A stretch of DNA of 64,000 bases from the NCBI RefSeq assembly GCF_017569225.1, contig NZ_CP071868.1:1550001-1614000 (forward strand). The letters are read 5' to 3'. Source of the stretch: Pengzhenrongella sicca. GTDB lineage: Bacteria > Actinomycetota > Actinomycetes > Actinomycetales > Cellulomonadaceae. A model generated the notes under the pieces. The model made no database searches. It worked only from the letters and a program-made list of their open reading frames with translations, and had not been told where the DNA came from. Position 1 is the first letter of the stretch, and each line of letters starts with the position of its first letter. Both the position numbers and the translations under genes were made by a program. Positions 32,551-40,986 of the stretch are shown here, piece by piece.

Positions 32551-33207
32551 GTGCCGGCGGACGAGCCGGCCGTGCTCGACCACCTCGAGCCCCGGCTGGT
32601 CGTCGGCTCCGAGGTCGCGTTCCACGGGGTGATCTGGGACATCGTGGCCGAGGACGTCGACCTCGGCGGGGTCGACGGCGAGAGCAGGGTCGTGCGCCGC
32701 GAGTTCGTGCGGCACCCCGGCGCGGTCGTCGTCATCGTGCTCGACGACGACGAGCGGGTCCTGCTGCAGCGGCAGTACCGCCACCCCGTGCGCCGCGACC
32801 TGTGGGAGCCGCCGGCGGGACTGCTCGACATCGCTGACGAGGACGCCCGCGACGCCGCCGCGCGCGAGCTCGCGGAGGAGGCGGACCTCGTGGCCGAGCG
32901 CTGGGACGTGCTGCTCGACTACTACACCAGCCCGGGCGGCAGCGACGAGGCGATCCGGGTCTTCCTCGCGCGCGGCATCCGCGGGGTCCCGGCCGCCGAC
33001 CGGTTCGAGCGCGAGGACGAGGAATGCGACATGCTCGCGCGCTGGGTCCCGTTGACCGAGGCGGTCGCCCTGGTGCTCGCGGGAGCGGTGCACAACCCGT
33101 CGACCATCGTCGGGCTGCTCGCCGCCGCCGCGGCGCGCGCGGCGGGCTGGTCGACCCTGCGCCCGGCCGACTCGCCCTGGCCCGAGCGGCAGACCCTGAC
33201 GCGCTGA
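32551..33207 (+). CDS. NUDIX hydrolase, ADP-ribose pyrophosphatase-like
   Basis: A 218-residue protein with a NUDIX box (GLLDIADEDARDAAARELAE, then EADL). It has the N-terminal beta extension and LLQRQYRHPVRRDLWEPPAG segment of ADP-ribose pyrophosphatases. Those hydrolyse ADP-ribose to AMP and ribose-5-phosphate; the substrate here is inferred from the subfamily and from the same gene next to pyrG in M. tuberculosis (Rv1700). GTG 32551 is directly after the pyrG stop. It is the last gene of the forward run and faces the ABC permease. Confidence 0.88.
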   Translation: MPADEPAVLDHLEPRLVVGSEVAFHGVIWDIVAEDVDLGGVDGESRVVRREFVRHPGAVVVIVLDDDERVLLQRQYRHPVRRDLWEPPAGLLDIADEDARDAAARELAEEADLVAERWDVLLDYYTSPGGSDEAIRVFLARGIRGVPAADRFEREDEECDMLARWVPLTEAVALVLAGAVHNPSTIVGLLAAAAARAAGWSTLRPADSPWPERQTLTR

Positions 33208-33212
33208 CCTCG

Positions 33213-33249
33213 CCCGAGTCGCTGGGCCTGCGCGGCACAGCGACTCGGG
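33213..33249. terminator. Hairpin between convergent genes
   Basis: A perfect 12-bp stem (33213-33224 with 33238-33249) and a 13-nt loop lie between the converging NUDIX and ABC permease genes. A third copy of the CAGCGACTCG arm overlaps the permease stop (33286-33295). There is no T-tract, so its role as a bidirectional terminator is an inference. Confidence 0.45.
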
Positions 33250-33284
33250 GAGCGGTGACCTCGGGGAGCAGTGACTGAGCGGGC

Positions 33285-34097
33285 TCAGCGACTCGTCGAC
33301 ACCCGGTACTGCGCGTTCGCGATCGGGATGAAGATCGCGAGGATCACGACCGACCAGATCAGCGTGTAGAGCACCGGGTTCTCCAGCGGCCAGGCGGTCG
33401 GCTCGGGCGTGCCCGGCGGGATGTTCCCGAACAGCTCGCGCGCGGCCTGCGTCACGGTCGAGACCGGATTCCACTCGGCGAACGTCTGCAACGCCGACGG
33501 CAGGCTCTCGAGCGGGACGAAGGTGTTCGCGACGAACGTGATCGGGAAGATGATGATGAACGACGCGTTGTTGACGACCTCGGGGCTCGGCACGAGCATC
33601 CCCACCCAGGCGAACACCCATGAGATGGCGTAGGCGAACACGAGCAGGATCGCGTACCCGCCGAGCGCCTCGAGGAACGAGCCCCGGATGCGCCAGCCGA
33701 CGAGCAGGCCGGTCAGCGACATCACGATGAGCACGATCACGTTGTTCACGACGTCCGAGAGCGTGCGGCCGGTGAGCACCGCCGACGGCGCCATCGGCAG
33801 GGACCGGAACCGGTCGATGATGCCCTTCTTCACGTCCTCGGCGAGGCCGGCGCCGGTGATCGTCGCGCCGAACACGACCGTCTGCGCGAAGATGCCGGCG
33901 ATGAGGTACTCCCGGTAGGCCGCGCCGCCGCTCTCGCCGCCGATCGCGATCGCGCCCCCGAACACGTAGGCGAACAGCAGCACGAACATGATCGGCGACA
34001 GGGTCGTGAACACCAGGAGGTCGGGCACGCGCTTGATCTTGATGATGTTGCGCTTCGCGACGACGTTCGCGTCGGCGATCGCGTAGGGGACTCTCAT
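33285..34097 (-). CDS. ABC-2 transporter permease (DrrB-like)
   Basis: A 270-residue inner-membrane protein with six predicted helices. It has the ABC-2 pattern LSPIMFVLLFAYVFGGAI, a conserved GIIDRFRSLPMA coupling segment and a PITFVANTFVPLE late loop. This is the permease half of a drug/lipid exporter of the DrrAB type. The start ATG overlaps the stop of the ATPase gene (transcribed first) by 4 bp. Substrate unknown. Confidence 0.88.
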   Translation of the reverse strand: MRVPYAIADANVVAKRNIIKIKRVPDLLVFTTLSPIMFVLLFAYVFGGAIAIGGESGGAAYREYLIAGIFAQTVVFGATITGAGLAEDVKKGIIDRFRSLPMAPSAVLTGRTLSDVVNNVIVLIVMSLTGLLVGWRIRGSFLEALGGYAILLVFAYAISWVFAWVGMLVPSPEVVNNASFIIIFPITFVANTFVPLESLPSALQTFAEWNPVSTVTQAARELFGNIPPGTPEPTAWPLENPVLYTLIWSVVILAIFIPIANAQYRVSTSR

Positions 34098-35098
34098 CGG
34101 GTCGACTCCTTCTCTCGGCGCTGCCGTCTGCCGTCGGCGGCGCCCGGGACGGGTGCCTCGACCGTGTCGTGGCCGGTGAGGCTGAGGAAGACGTCGTCGA
34201 GCGTCGGCCGACGCAGGCCGATGTCGTCCACCGCGATCCCTGCGGCGTCGAGCTGGCGAAGCGCCTCGGTCAACACCCCGACGCCGCCCGTCACGGGGAT
34301 CAGGAACGTGCGCCGCTGTTCGTCGAACGTCGCCGAACCGGTGCCGAGCGGTTCGAGCAGCGCCCGCATCCGTTCGAGCTGGCTGCCGTCCGCGACCGTG
34401 ACATCGAGACGCTCGCCGCCCACCTGCCTCTTGAGCTCGTCCGAGGTGCCCTGCGCGATGATGCGGCCGTGGTCGATGACGACGATCTCGTCCGCGAGGA
34501 GGTCGGCCTCCTCGAGGTACTGCGTCGTGAGCAGCAGCGTCGTGCCGCCGGAGACCAGCGTCTGGATGACCTCCCACATCTCGGTCCGGCCGCGCGGGTC
34601 GAGCCCGGTCGTGGGCTCGTCTAGGAAGAGCACGGGCGGTGCGGCCACGAGCGCCCCCGCGAGGTCGAGGCGCCGGCGCATGCCGCCCGAGTACGTGCGC
34701 GCCGGCCGGTCGGCCGCGTCCTCGAGGCGGAACTGGGCCAGCAGCTCGCGCGCGCGCACCCGGCTCGCCGCGCGCCCGAGGTGGTACAGCCGACCGATCA
34801 TGTCGAGGTTCTCGTACCCCGTGAGGTACTCGTCGACGGCTGCGTACTGGCCGGACAGGCCGATCTTGCGCCGCACGTCGGACGGCTGGGCGAGCACGTC
34901 GACGCCCGCGACCTCGGCGCTGCCGCTGTCCGGGCGAAGCAGCGTCGACAGGATGCGCACGACCGTGGTCTTGCCCGCGCCGTTCGGCCCGAGCAGCCCG
35001 AGAACGGTGCCGACCGGCACCGTGATGTCGACGCCGTCGAGCGCGGTGACCGCCCCGTAGCGCTTGACCAACCCCTGTGCCCTGATCGCGTAGTCCAT
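34094..35098 (-). CDS. ABC transporter ATPase (DrrA-like)
   Basis: A 334-residue ATPase with Walker A GPNGAGKTT, signature YSGGMRRRLDLAGAL, Walker B PVLFLDEPTTGLD and the H-loop LLLTTQYLEEAD. A C-terminal DUF4162-like domain is typical of daunorubicin-type exporters. ATG 35098 is chosen because a TACCCT -10 box (complement of 35106-35111) lies 7 bases upstream. GTG 35128 would add ten residues. It forms a pair with the permease at 33285-34097. Confidence 0.9.
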   Translation of the reverse strand: MDYAIRAQGLVKRYGAVTALDGVDITVPVGTVLGLLGPNGAGKTTVVRILSTLLRPDSGSAEVAGVDVLAQPSDVRRKIGLSGQYAAVDEYLTGYENLDMIGRLYHLGRAASRVRARELLAQFRLEDAADRPARTYSGGMRRRLDLAGALVAAPPVLFLDEPTTGLDPRGRTEMWEVIQTLVSGGTTLLLTTQYLEEADLLADEIVVIDHGRIIAQGTSDELKRQVGGERLDVTVADGSQLERMRALLEPLGTGSATFDEQRRTFLIPVTGGVGVLTEALRQLDAAGIAVDDIGLRRPTLDDVFLSLTGHDTVEAPVPGAADGRRQRREKESTR

Positions 35099-35138
35099 GC
35101 CGGAAAGGGTAGGACCGGCCACCGACACGACGCGAGGG

Positions 35139-35780
35139 CTATTCCGAAATCGACCCGATCCGCAGTCCCATCGTCACGCCGGCGCCGGGCTCAGCAGGGC
35201 CATCCAGCTCGACGAAGCTCATCCGCCGGTAGAAGCCGACCGCGTTCGTGTTGGTCCGCGAGACCACGAGGTGGACCCCGGGGGAGCCGGCCGCGCGCGC
35301 GGCGGCCGTGAACGTCTCGATCAGGCGACGCCCGAACCCGGTGCCCTGGGCCGCGGGCAGGAGGTCGATGTGCAGGTGCGACGGGTACAGCGCGGTGACC
35401 GCCGGATCGGCCGTCGGCGGGTCGTGCAGCAGCGCGACCACCTCGCCGTCAGCGCTGCCGGGCGCCCAGGCCGCCGCCGGGTACCGCTCGCGCAGCGCGG
35501 GCCACCACTCGCGCTCGCACCGGCGCTCGAACGACGTGGTGTCGAGCGCGCCGAGCACGTAGCCCTGGACCCGCTCGCCGTCGTCGAGCACGAACGCGAG
35601 CTCGGGCTCGAACGCGACGTAGGGGCCGGCGTACACCGACCCGAGCAGGCGCGGGTCGGTGTACTGCCCGCTCGCGTCCGCGCCGTCGGCGCCCGTGCGC
35701 AGGCACACGTCGTACAACGCGGCCCAGTCGCGGGGCGCGTACGCGCGGATGCGGGGCGAGGTCGCGCCGGTCGTGGCCAT
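35139..35780 (-). CDS. GNAT family N-acetyltransferase
   Basis: A 213-residue protein with the acetyl-CoA loop AAQGTGFGRRLI and the closing VSRTNTNAVGFYRRMSFVE strand-helix. A preceding insert (DTTSFERRCEREWWPALRERY) and HLHIDLLP are reminiscent of the acetyltransferase-like domain attached to some O-GlcNAcases, though I would not infer that substrate. ATG start. It stands between the exporter pair and ctaA. Acceptor unknown. Confidence 0.8.
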   Translation of the reverse strand: MATTGATSPRIRAYAPRDWAALYDVCLRTGADGADASGQYTDPRLLGSVYAGPYVAFEPELAFVLDDGERVQGYVLGALDTTSFERRCEREWWPALRERYPAAAWAPGSADGEVVALLHDPPTADPAVTALYPSHLHIDLLPAAQGTGFGRRLIETFTAAARAAGSPGVHLVVSRTNTNAVGFYRRMSFVELDGPAEPGAGVTMGLRIGSISE

Positions 35781-35802
35781 GGTGCGGCTACCGTCCGGGC
35801 TG

Positions 35803-36786
35803 TCAGCGACGCCGCAACGTCATGACCGTCTGCGCGGTCGAGGCCGTCAGCAGCGCCGCGCCGAGCATGTGCAGCCCGACGAGCACCTCCGGCAGGCCGG
35901 TGAAGTACTGGGCGTACCCGATCGCGCCCTGCGCGAGCGTGATCGCCAGCAGGAGGTAGGCCGCGCGCCGAGCGCGCAGCGGGGCGCCCCCGCGCACGAG
36001 GGCCACGAGCAGCGTCACGAGCAGGGCGACGAACACCCACACCGCGAGCGAGTGCGCCCGGGCGACGAGCACCGGGTCGACGGCGAAGCGGAACGCCACC
36101 TCGTCGTCGCCGCCGTGCGGCCCCGAGCCGGTGACGACGACGCCGAGCGCCAGCACGACCGCCGCGACGCCCGCGAGCGCGCGCGCGAGCCACACCTCGC
36201 GCGCGGGCACGAGCCAGCGCACCGGGCCGTCGCCCTCACCGTGGCGGTACAGCAGCACGGCCGACGCCGCGACCAGCGACATCGAGATCAGCAGGTGGAC
36301 GCCGACGACCGCGGGGTTCAGGTCGAGCAGCACGCTCATCCCGCCGACGACGGCCTGCAGCACCACCCCGACCAGCGGGACGACGCCGAACGCGCGGTAG
36401 CCGCGGGCACGGCTGCGGTCGGTGCACACGGCGAGCGCGACGGCGATGACGATGATGCCCAGCACGCCGGTGAGCGTCCGGTTGCCGAACTCGATGAACG
36501 GATGGATGGAGGTCGCCTCGTGCAGGGCGGGCGTGAACGAGCCCGGCTCGCACTGCGGCCACGTGGAGCAGCCGAGCCCCGAACCGGTCAGCCGGACGGC
36601 GCCGCCCGTCACGACAAGGGCCATCTGGGCCACGAGGTTGGCGACGAGGAGCGGTCGAGACCACCGGGTGGCTGCGCGGGCGAGCCGTCCCGCCGCCCCG
36701 CGACCCGCCACGCCCGGCGCTGGCGGGGGACCGGCGTCCTGGCTCGTGGCGGGGTCGCTGGCGGGGGTCGTGGGGCTGCTTCGCAC
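35803..36786 (-). CDS. ctaA: Heme A synthase
   Basis: COX15/CtaA-family membrane enzyme oxidising heme O to heme A for aa3-type oxidase. A 327-residue protein with about eight helices. It has the conserved early AVRLTGSGLGCSTWPQCEPG loop (paired cysteines), IEFGNRTLTGVLG with the first heme-ligand-type region, and a second half with HLLISMSLVAA. GTG 36786 is preceded by TAGCCT (complement of 36793-36798) at six bases, consistent with a leaderless mRNA. Neighbouring ABC genes and suf operon resemble the M. tuberculosis Rv1456c-Rv1466 order. Confidence 0.9.
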   Translation of the reverse strand: MRSSPTTPASDPATSQDAGPPPAPGVAGRGAAGRLARAATRWSRPLLVANLVAQMALVVTGGAVRLTGSGLGCSTWPQCEPGSFTPALHEATSIHPFIEFGNRTLTGVLGIIVIAVALAVCTDRSRARGYRAFGVVPLVGVVLQAVVGGMSVLLDLNPAVVGVHLLISMSLVAASAVLLYRHGEGDGPVRWLVPAREVWLARALAGVAAVVLALGVVVTGSGPHGGDDEVAFRFAVDPVLVARAHSLAVWVFVALLVTLLVALVRGGAPLRARRAAYLLLAITLAQGAIGYAQYFTGLPEVLVGLHMLGAALLTASTAQTVMTLRRR

Positions 36787-36792
36787 GCGCTC

Positions 36793-36798
36793 AGGCTA
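36793..36798 (-). promoter_or_regulatory. -10 box of leaderless ctaA promoter
   Basis: Reads TAGCCT on the reverse strand, six bases before the ctaA GTG. No Shine-Dalgarno sequence. Confidence 0.45.
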
Positions 36799-36817
36799 GC
36801 GGCCCCCGCCCGGTCGC

Positions 36818-36849
36818 TCAGCCGGTCGCGGCCTCAGCCGGTCGCGGCC
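36818..36849. repeat. 16-bp direct repeat between ctaA and ABC permease
   Basis: TCAGCCGGTCGCGGCC occurs twice without spacing (36818-36833, 36834-36849) in the short gap between two reverse-strand genes. Confidence 0.8.
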
Positions 36850-36865
36850 TCAAACGGGCTAGACC

Positions 36866-37681
36866 TCAGCTCCACCGGAACAGCCGGCCGGCCGCCCCGC
36901 CGAGTGCGGCGGTCCAGGCGGCGAGCACGAGGGTCGCGCCGAGCGGGAGCGCGCCGTCGTGCAGCGCGCCGCGCAGCGCAACCCCGAGCGCGCCCGACGG
37001 CAGCAGCGGCGCGAGGTCGGCGAGCGCCCCCGGCAGCTGGTCGGCCGGGATGAGCGCGCCGCCGCCGACGGCGAGCAGGACCAGCACGAGGTTGGCGACG
37101 GCGAGCACGGCCTCGGCGCGCAGCACGCCCGCGAGCAGCAGGGCGAACGCGGTGAATGCGGCCGTGCCGAGCCCGATCGCGAGCAGGGCCGGCGCGAGCC
37201 CCGACGCAGGCGGGGACCAGCCGAGGGCGAGCGCGACCCCGCCGAGCAGCACCACCTGGACGGCCTCCACCGCCAGCACGGCGAGGACCTTGCCCGCGAG
37301 CAGCCCGCCGCGCCCGAGTGGCGTCGTGGCCAGGAGGCGGAGCACCCCGTTGCGCCGGTCGAAGCTGGTCGCGATGGCCTGCGACGTGAAGGCGGTGGAC
37401 ATCACGGCGAGCGTCAGGATGCCGGGCACGACCGCGTCGATCCGGGTGCCGCCGGCGAGCTCGATCTCGACGAGCGACGTCCGCGCGAGCGTCACCAGGA
37501 GCAGCGCCGGCAGGATCAGGATGACCAGCAGCTGCTCGCCGTTGCGCAGCACCAGCCGCGCCTCGAAGGCGCCTTGGGCCGCCACGCGGCGCCACGCGGG
37601 CGCGGCGCCACCGGCTCGTCCCTCGGCGCGCGGCGCGGGGGTCGTCGGCGGGGTCGGGCTCATCGCAGGCTCCGTGCTCAT
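36866..37681 (-). CDS. ABC-2 transporter permease
   Basis: A 271-residue protein with an Ala/Pro-rich cytoplasmic start and six predicted helices (LLVILILPALLLVTLA, VVPGILTLAVMSTAFTS and so on). The SFDRRNGVLRLLATTPLGRG coupling segment is typical of ABC-2 permeases. It pairs with the ATPase at 37678-38622, overlapping by 4 bp. An 18-bp duplication (37658-37693) spans the start and gives two possible ATGs six codons apart (37681 and 37663). The equivalent position in mycobacteria (Rv1457c) is also an uncharacterised ABC permease beside ctaA. Confidence 0.85.
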   Translation of the reverse strand: MSTEPAMSPTPPTTPAPRAEGRAGGAAPAWRRVAAQGAFEARLVLRNGEQLLVILILPALLLVTLARTSLVEIELAGGTRIDAVVPGILTLAVMSTAFTSQAIATSFDRRNGVLRLLATTPLGRGGLLAGKVLAVLAVEAVQVVLLGGVALALGWSPPASGLAPALLAIGLGTAAFTAFALLLAGVLRAEAVLAVANLVLVLLAVGGGALIPADQLPGALADLAPLLPSGALGVALRGALHDGALPLGATLVLAAWTAALGGAAGRLFRWS

Positions 37682-37693
37682 CGCAGGCTCCGT
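37658..37693. repeat. 18-bp direct duplication over the permease start codon
   Basis: GCTCATCGCAGGCTCCGT occurs at 37658-37675 and 37676-37693. It covers the end of the ATPase gene and the start of the permease gene, and duplicates the permease ATG. Confidence 0.85.
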
Positions 37694-38622
37694 CCGGTCA
37701 GCTCGAGGAAGACGTCCTCGAGGGTCCGCCGGCCGACCGTCAGGGCCTGCACCAGCACGTCGCGCTCGGCGCACCAGGCGGTCAGGCGGGCGATCACCGC
37801 GGGGTCGACGGCGCCCGTGACGACGTACGCGCCCGGCTCGGCCTCGAGAACCCCGGCGGGCGCGCGGTCGGGCGGGCCGGCGGCGGTCAGCACGCGGGCG
37901 AGGTCGACGGCGTCGAGCCCGGGCCGGGCGAGGAAGCGCACCGTGCGATCGCCGTCGGCAGCGACCAGCGCGGCGACCGTGCCCTGCGCGATCACCGCGC
38001 CGTGGTCGACGACGACCACGTGGTCCGCGAGGTCCTCCGCCTCGGCCATCACGTGGGTCGAGAGCACGACGCCGACGCCGTCGGCGCGCAGCTCGCGGAC
38101 GAGGTCCCACACCGCCCGGCGGGACTGCGGGTCGAGGCCCGAGCTCGGCTCGTCAAGGAACACGACGTCGGGGCGCCCCACGAGCGCGGCCGCGAGGGCG
38201 AGGCGTTGACGCTGCCCGCCGGAGAGCCGGCGGACGGCGGTGCCCGCGAACGACGCCAGGCCGAGCCGTTCGCTCAGCTCGGCCACGTCGCGCGGCCGGG
38301 CGTACATCGCGGCGACGTGCCGCAGCACCTCGAGTGCGCGGGCGCCCGAGGGGAGCCCGCCGTCCTGCAGCATCACCCCGACGCGCGGGCGCAGGGCCGC
38401 GCCGTCCCGGCGCGGGTCGAGCCCGAGGATCCGGACCGTGCCCGCGTCCGGCTCGCGCAGGCCCTCGCAGCATTCGATCGTCGTCGTCTTGCCGGCGCCG
38501 TTCGGCCCGAGGACCGCCGTGATCTGGCCGCGCGCCGCCACGAGGTCGAGGCCGTCGACGACCGACCGTCCGCCGTACCGCTTGACCAGCCCGGAGATCG
38601 CGACGGCAGGGGGGTTCGGCAC
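37678..38622 (-). CDS. ABC transporter ATPase
   Basis: A 314-residue ATPase: Walker A GPNGAGKTT, a Q-loop near VGVMLQDGGLP, signature RLSGGQRQRLALAAAL, Walker B VVFLDEPSSGLD and H-loop VVLSTHVMAEAED. It is followed by a C-terminal domain with a VLEAEPGAYVVTG segment. GTG 38622 is preceded at six bases by TAGACT (complement of 38629-38634), a leaderless arrangement. It is divergent from sufR, so the roughly 160-bp gap holds both promoters. The M. tuberculosis counterpart by position is Rv1458c. Confidence 0.88.
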   Translation of the reverse strand: MPNPPAVAISGLVKRYGGRSVVDGLDLVAARGQITAVLGPNGAGKTTTIECCEGLREPDAGTVRILGLDPRRDGAALRPRVGVMLQDGGLPSGARALEVLRHVAAMYARPRDVAELSERLGLASFAGTAVRRLSGGQRQRLALAAALVGRPDVVFLDEPSSGLDPQSRRAVWDLVRELRADGVGVVLSTHVMAEAEDLADHVVVVDHGAVIAQGTVAALVAADGDRTVRFLARPGLDAVDLARVLTAAGPPDRAPAGVLEAEPGAYVVTGAVDPAVIARLTAWCAERDVLVQALTVGRRTLEDVFLELTGRSLR

Positions 38623-38628
38623 GAGCGG

Positions 38629-38634
38629 AGTCTA
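38629..38634 (-). promoter_or_regulatory. -10 box of leaderless ABC ATPase promoter
   Basis: TAGACT on the reverse strand, six bases before the GTG at 38622. Confidence 0.45.
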
Positions 38635-38665
38635 GGTCTCGGCGGCGGCAGTGAGGGCACCCTTG

Positions 38666-38710
38666 GTTGCGGGTATCGAATTTAGCAACAAGGATGTTGG
38701 CAATATCAAC
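38666..38710 (+). promoter_or_regulatory. Candidate SufR operator / sufR promoter region
   Basis: Two inverted repeats lie in an unusually AT-rich patch upstream of sufR: GTTGC-N14-GCAAC (38666-38689) and GTTG-N7-CAAC (38696-38710). A TTGCGG (38667-38672) followed after 17 bp by AAGGAT could be the promoter. SufR autoregulates suf operons in other bacteria. The match to a specific SufR consensus is not established here. Confidence 0.4.
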
Positions 38711-38782
38711 GGCGACCGACCGGCCGCGACCCGCATGCGCGGGTGAGCCCGATCGGTGCCCGACTCTTCCGCGGAGGTGACG

Positions 38783-39502
38783 ATGAACATGACTGTGCGC
38801 CCGCTGGACCGGCCGACGCCGGGCCCGAACGAGGCGGCTGAGGCGACGACCCGACAGCGCGTGCTCCAGCTCGTCGCCTCGGCGGGTCCCGTCGCAGTCG
38901 CGCAGCTCGCGGGCTCGTTGCACCTGACGGCCGCCGGGATCCGCCGCCACCTCGGCGTGCTCGAGAGCGACGGGCAGATTGCCGTGCACGAGGGCACCGG
39001 CCTCGGCCCCGCGCGGCGCGGGCGGCCGGCGCGGCGGTACGTCGTCACGGCCCACGGCCAGGCGGCGCTGTCCAACACCTACTCGGAGCTCGCGGCCCAG
39101 GCGCTGCGCTACCTCGCCGAGGCCGCCGGGCCGCACGCGCTCGAGGGCTTCGCTCTCACGCGCGCCGGCACCCTCGAGGCGCGGTACGCCGCGGGGATGG
39201 ACGCCGCGGGCGCCGACGTCGGCGGCCGGGCGGACGCGCTCGCGCGCCTGCTCGCGACCGACGGCTACGCCGCGAGCACGCGCACCGTCCCGGGCATGGC
39301 CGCCGTCCAGCTGTGCCAGGGGCACTGCCCGGTGCAGCAGATCGCCGCCGAGTTCCCGCAGCTCTGCGAAGCCGAGACCCAGGCGTTCTCGCGCCTGCTC
39401 GGCGTCCATGTCCAACGACTGTCGACGCTTGCGAGCGGTGGGCACGTCTGCACGACCAACATCCCGACGACCGGTTCGACAGTGGAAGGAAGGACGACAT
39501 GA
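38783..39502 (+). CDS. sufR: SufR, Fe-S-sensing repressor of the suf operon
   Basis: A 239-residue winged-helix regulator. The N-terminal HTH is [20 protein letters not shown], then [16 protein letters not shown]-terminal sensor region has four cysteines (Cys178, Cys182, Cys195, Cys223), the first two in CQGHC, suited to ligating a cluster. SufR holds an Fe-S cluster and represses suf genes when clusters are sufficient. ATG 38783 follows GGAGGTGA (38773-38780), nearly the full anti-Shine-Dalgarno complement. The stop overlaps sufB by 4 bp. Confidence 0.92.
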   Translation: MNMTVRPLDRPTPGPNEAAEATTRQRVLQLVASAGPVAVAQLAGSLHLTAAGIRRHLGVLESDGQIAVHEGTGLGPARRGRPARRYVVTAHGQAALSNTYSELAAQALRYLAEAAGPHALEGFALTRAGTLEARYAAGMDAAGADVGGRADALARLLATDGYAASTRTVPGMAAVQLCQGHCPVQQIAAEFPQLCEAETQAFSRLLGVHVQRLSTLASGGHVCTTNIPTTGSTVEGRTT

Positions 39503-40986
39503 GCGCTCCCACCCAGGCAGCTGACGTCGCCGAGTCAGGCGCAGGACAGTCGGATGCAGTTGGTACGCCCGCTGTCCCGATGACTCAGGACGAGGCGATC
39601 GCCTCGATCGGCTCGTACGACTACGGCTGGCACGACTCCGACGAGGCGGGCCGCCTCGCGCGGCGCGGCGTCGACGAGGAGGTCGTGCGCAACATCTCCG
39701 CCCTCAAGGGCGAGCCCGAGTGGATGCTCAAGCTCCGCCTGAAGTCCCTGCGGCTGTTCGACAAGAAGCCCATGCCGACCTTCGGCGCGGATCTGTCGGG
39801 CATCAACTTCGACAACATCAAGTACTTCGTCCGGTCGACCGAGAAGCAGGCGACGACCTGGGACGACCTGCCGGACGACATCAAGACGACGTACGACCGG
39901 CTCGGCATCCCCGAGGCCGAGAAGCAGCGGCTCGTCGGCGGCGTGACCGCGCAGTACGAGTCCGAGGTCGTCTACCACCAGATCCGCGAGGACCTCGAGG
40001 CGCAGGGCGTCATCTTCACCGACACCGACACCGGCCTGCGCGAGCACCCCGAGATCTTCGAGCAGTACTTCGGCTCGATCATCCCGCCTGGCGACAACAA
40101 GTTCGCGGCGCTCAACAGCGCGGTGTGGTCGGGCGGCTCGTTCGTCTACGTCCCGCCGGGCGTGCACGTCGAGATCCCGCTGCAGGCCTACTTCCGGATC
40201 AACACCGAGAACATGGGCCAGTTCGAGCGCACGCTGATCATCGCCGACGAGGGCTCCTACGTGCACTACGTCGAGGGCTGCACCGCGCCGGTCTACACGA
40301 GCGACTCGCTGCACTCCGCGGTCGTCGAGATCATCGTGAAGAAGAACGCCCGGGTCCGGTACACGACGATCCAAAACTGGTCGAACAACGTCTACAACCT
40401 CGTGACCAAGCGGGCCACGGCGGCCGAGGGCGCGACCATGGAGTGGGTCGACGGCAACATCGGCTCGAAGGTCACGATGAAGTACCCGGCGATCTACCTC
40501 ATGGGCGAGCACGCGCGTGGCGAGACGCTGTCGATCGCCTTCGCCGGCGAGGGCCAGCACCAGGACGCGGGCGCCAAGATGGTGCACGCGGCCCCGCACA
40601 CGTCGAGCTCGATCGTGTCGAAGTCCGTCGCCCGCGGCGGCGGTCGCACGTCCTACCGCGGCCTCGTGCAGGTGCTCGAGGGCGCGGAGGGCTCGATGTC
40701 CAACGTGCTGTGCGACGCGCTGCTCGTGGACCAGATCTCCCGCTCGGACACGTACCCCTACGTCGACGTCCGCGAGGACGACGTCTCGATGGGTCACGAG
40801 GCCACCGTCTCGCGGGTGAGCGAGGACCAGCTGTTCTACCTCATGTCGCGCGGCATGAAGGAGACCGAGGCCATGGCGATGATCGTGCGCGGATTCATCG
40901 AGCCCATCGCGCGCGAGCTGCCGATGGAGTACGCGCTCGAGCTCAACCGCCTTATCGAGCTTCAGATGGAAGGGTCCGTCGGCTGA
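39499..40986 (+). CDS. sufB: Fe-S scaffold protein SufB
   Basis: A 495-residue subunit of the SufBCD scaffold complex. Typical blocks are present: [50 protein letters not shown] (conserved Cys), [12 protein letters not shown] and [21 protein letters not shown]. No intein interrupts it, unlike many mycobacterial SufB genes. The ATG has a GAAGGAAGGA site before it, and sufD starts on the last base of the stop. Confidence 0.97.
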   Translation: MSAPTQAADVAESGAGQSDAVGTPAVPMTQDEAIASIGSYDYGWHDSDEAGRLARRGVDEEVVRNISALKGEPEWMLKLRLKSLRLFDKKPMPTFGADLSGINFDNIKYFVRSTEKQATTWDDLPDDIKTTYDRLGIPEAEKQRLVGGVTAQYESEVVYHQIREDLEAQGVIFTDTDTGLREHPEIFEQYFGSIIPPGDNKFAALNSAVWSGGSFVYVPPGVHVEIPLQAYFRINTENMGQFERTLIIADEGSYVHYVEGCTAPVYTSDSLHSAVVEIIVKKNARVRYTTIQNWSNNVYNLVTKRATAAEGATMEWVDGNIGSKVTMKYPAIYLMGEHARGETLSIAFAGEGQHQDAGAKMVHAAPHTSSSIVSKSVARGGGRTSYRGLVQVLEGAEGSMSNVLCDALLVDQISRSDTYPYVDVREDDVSMGHEATVSRVSEDQLFYLMSRGMKETEAMAMIVRGFIEPIARELPMEYALELNRLIELQMEGSVG

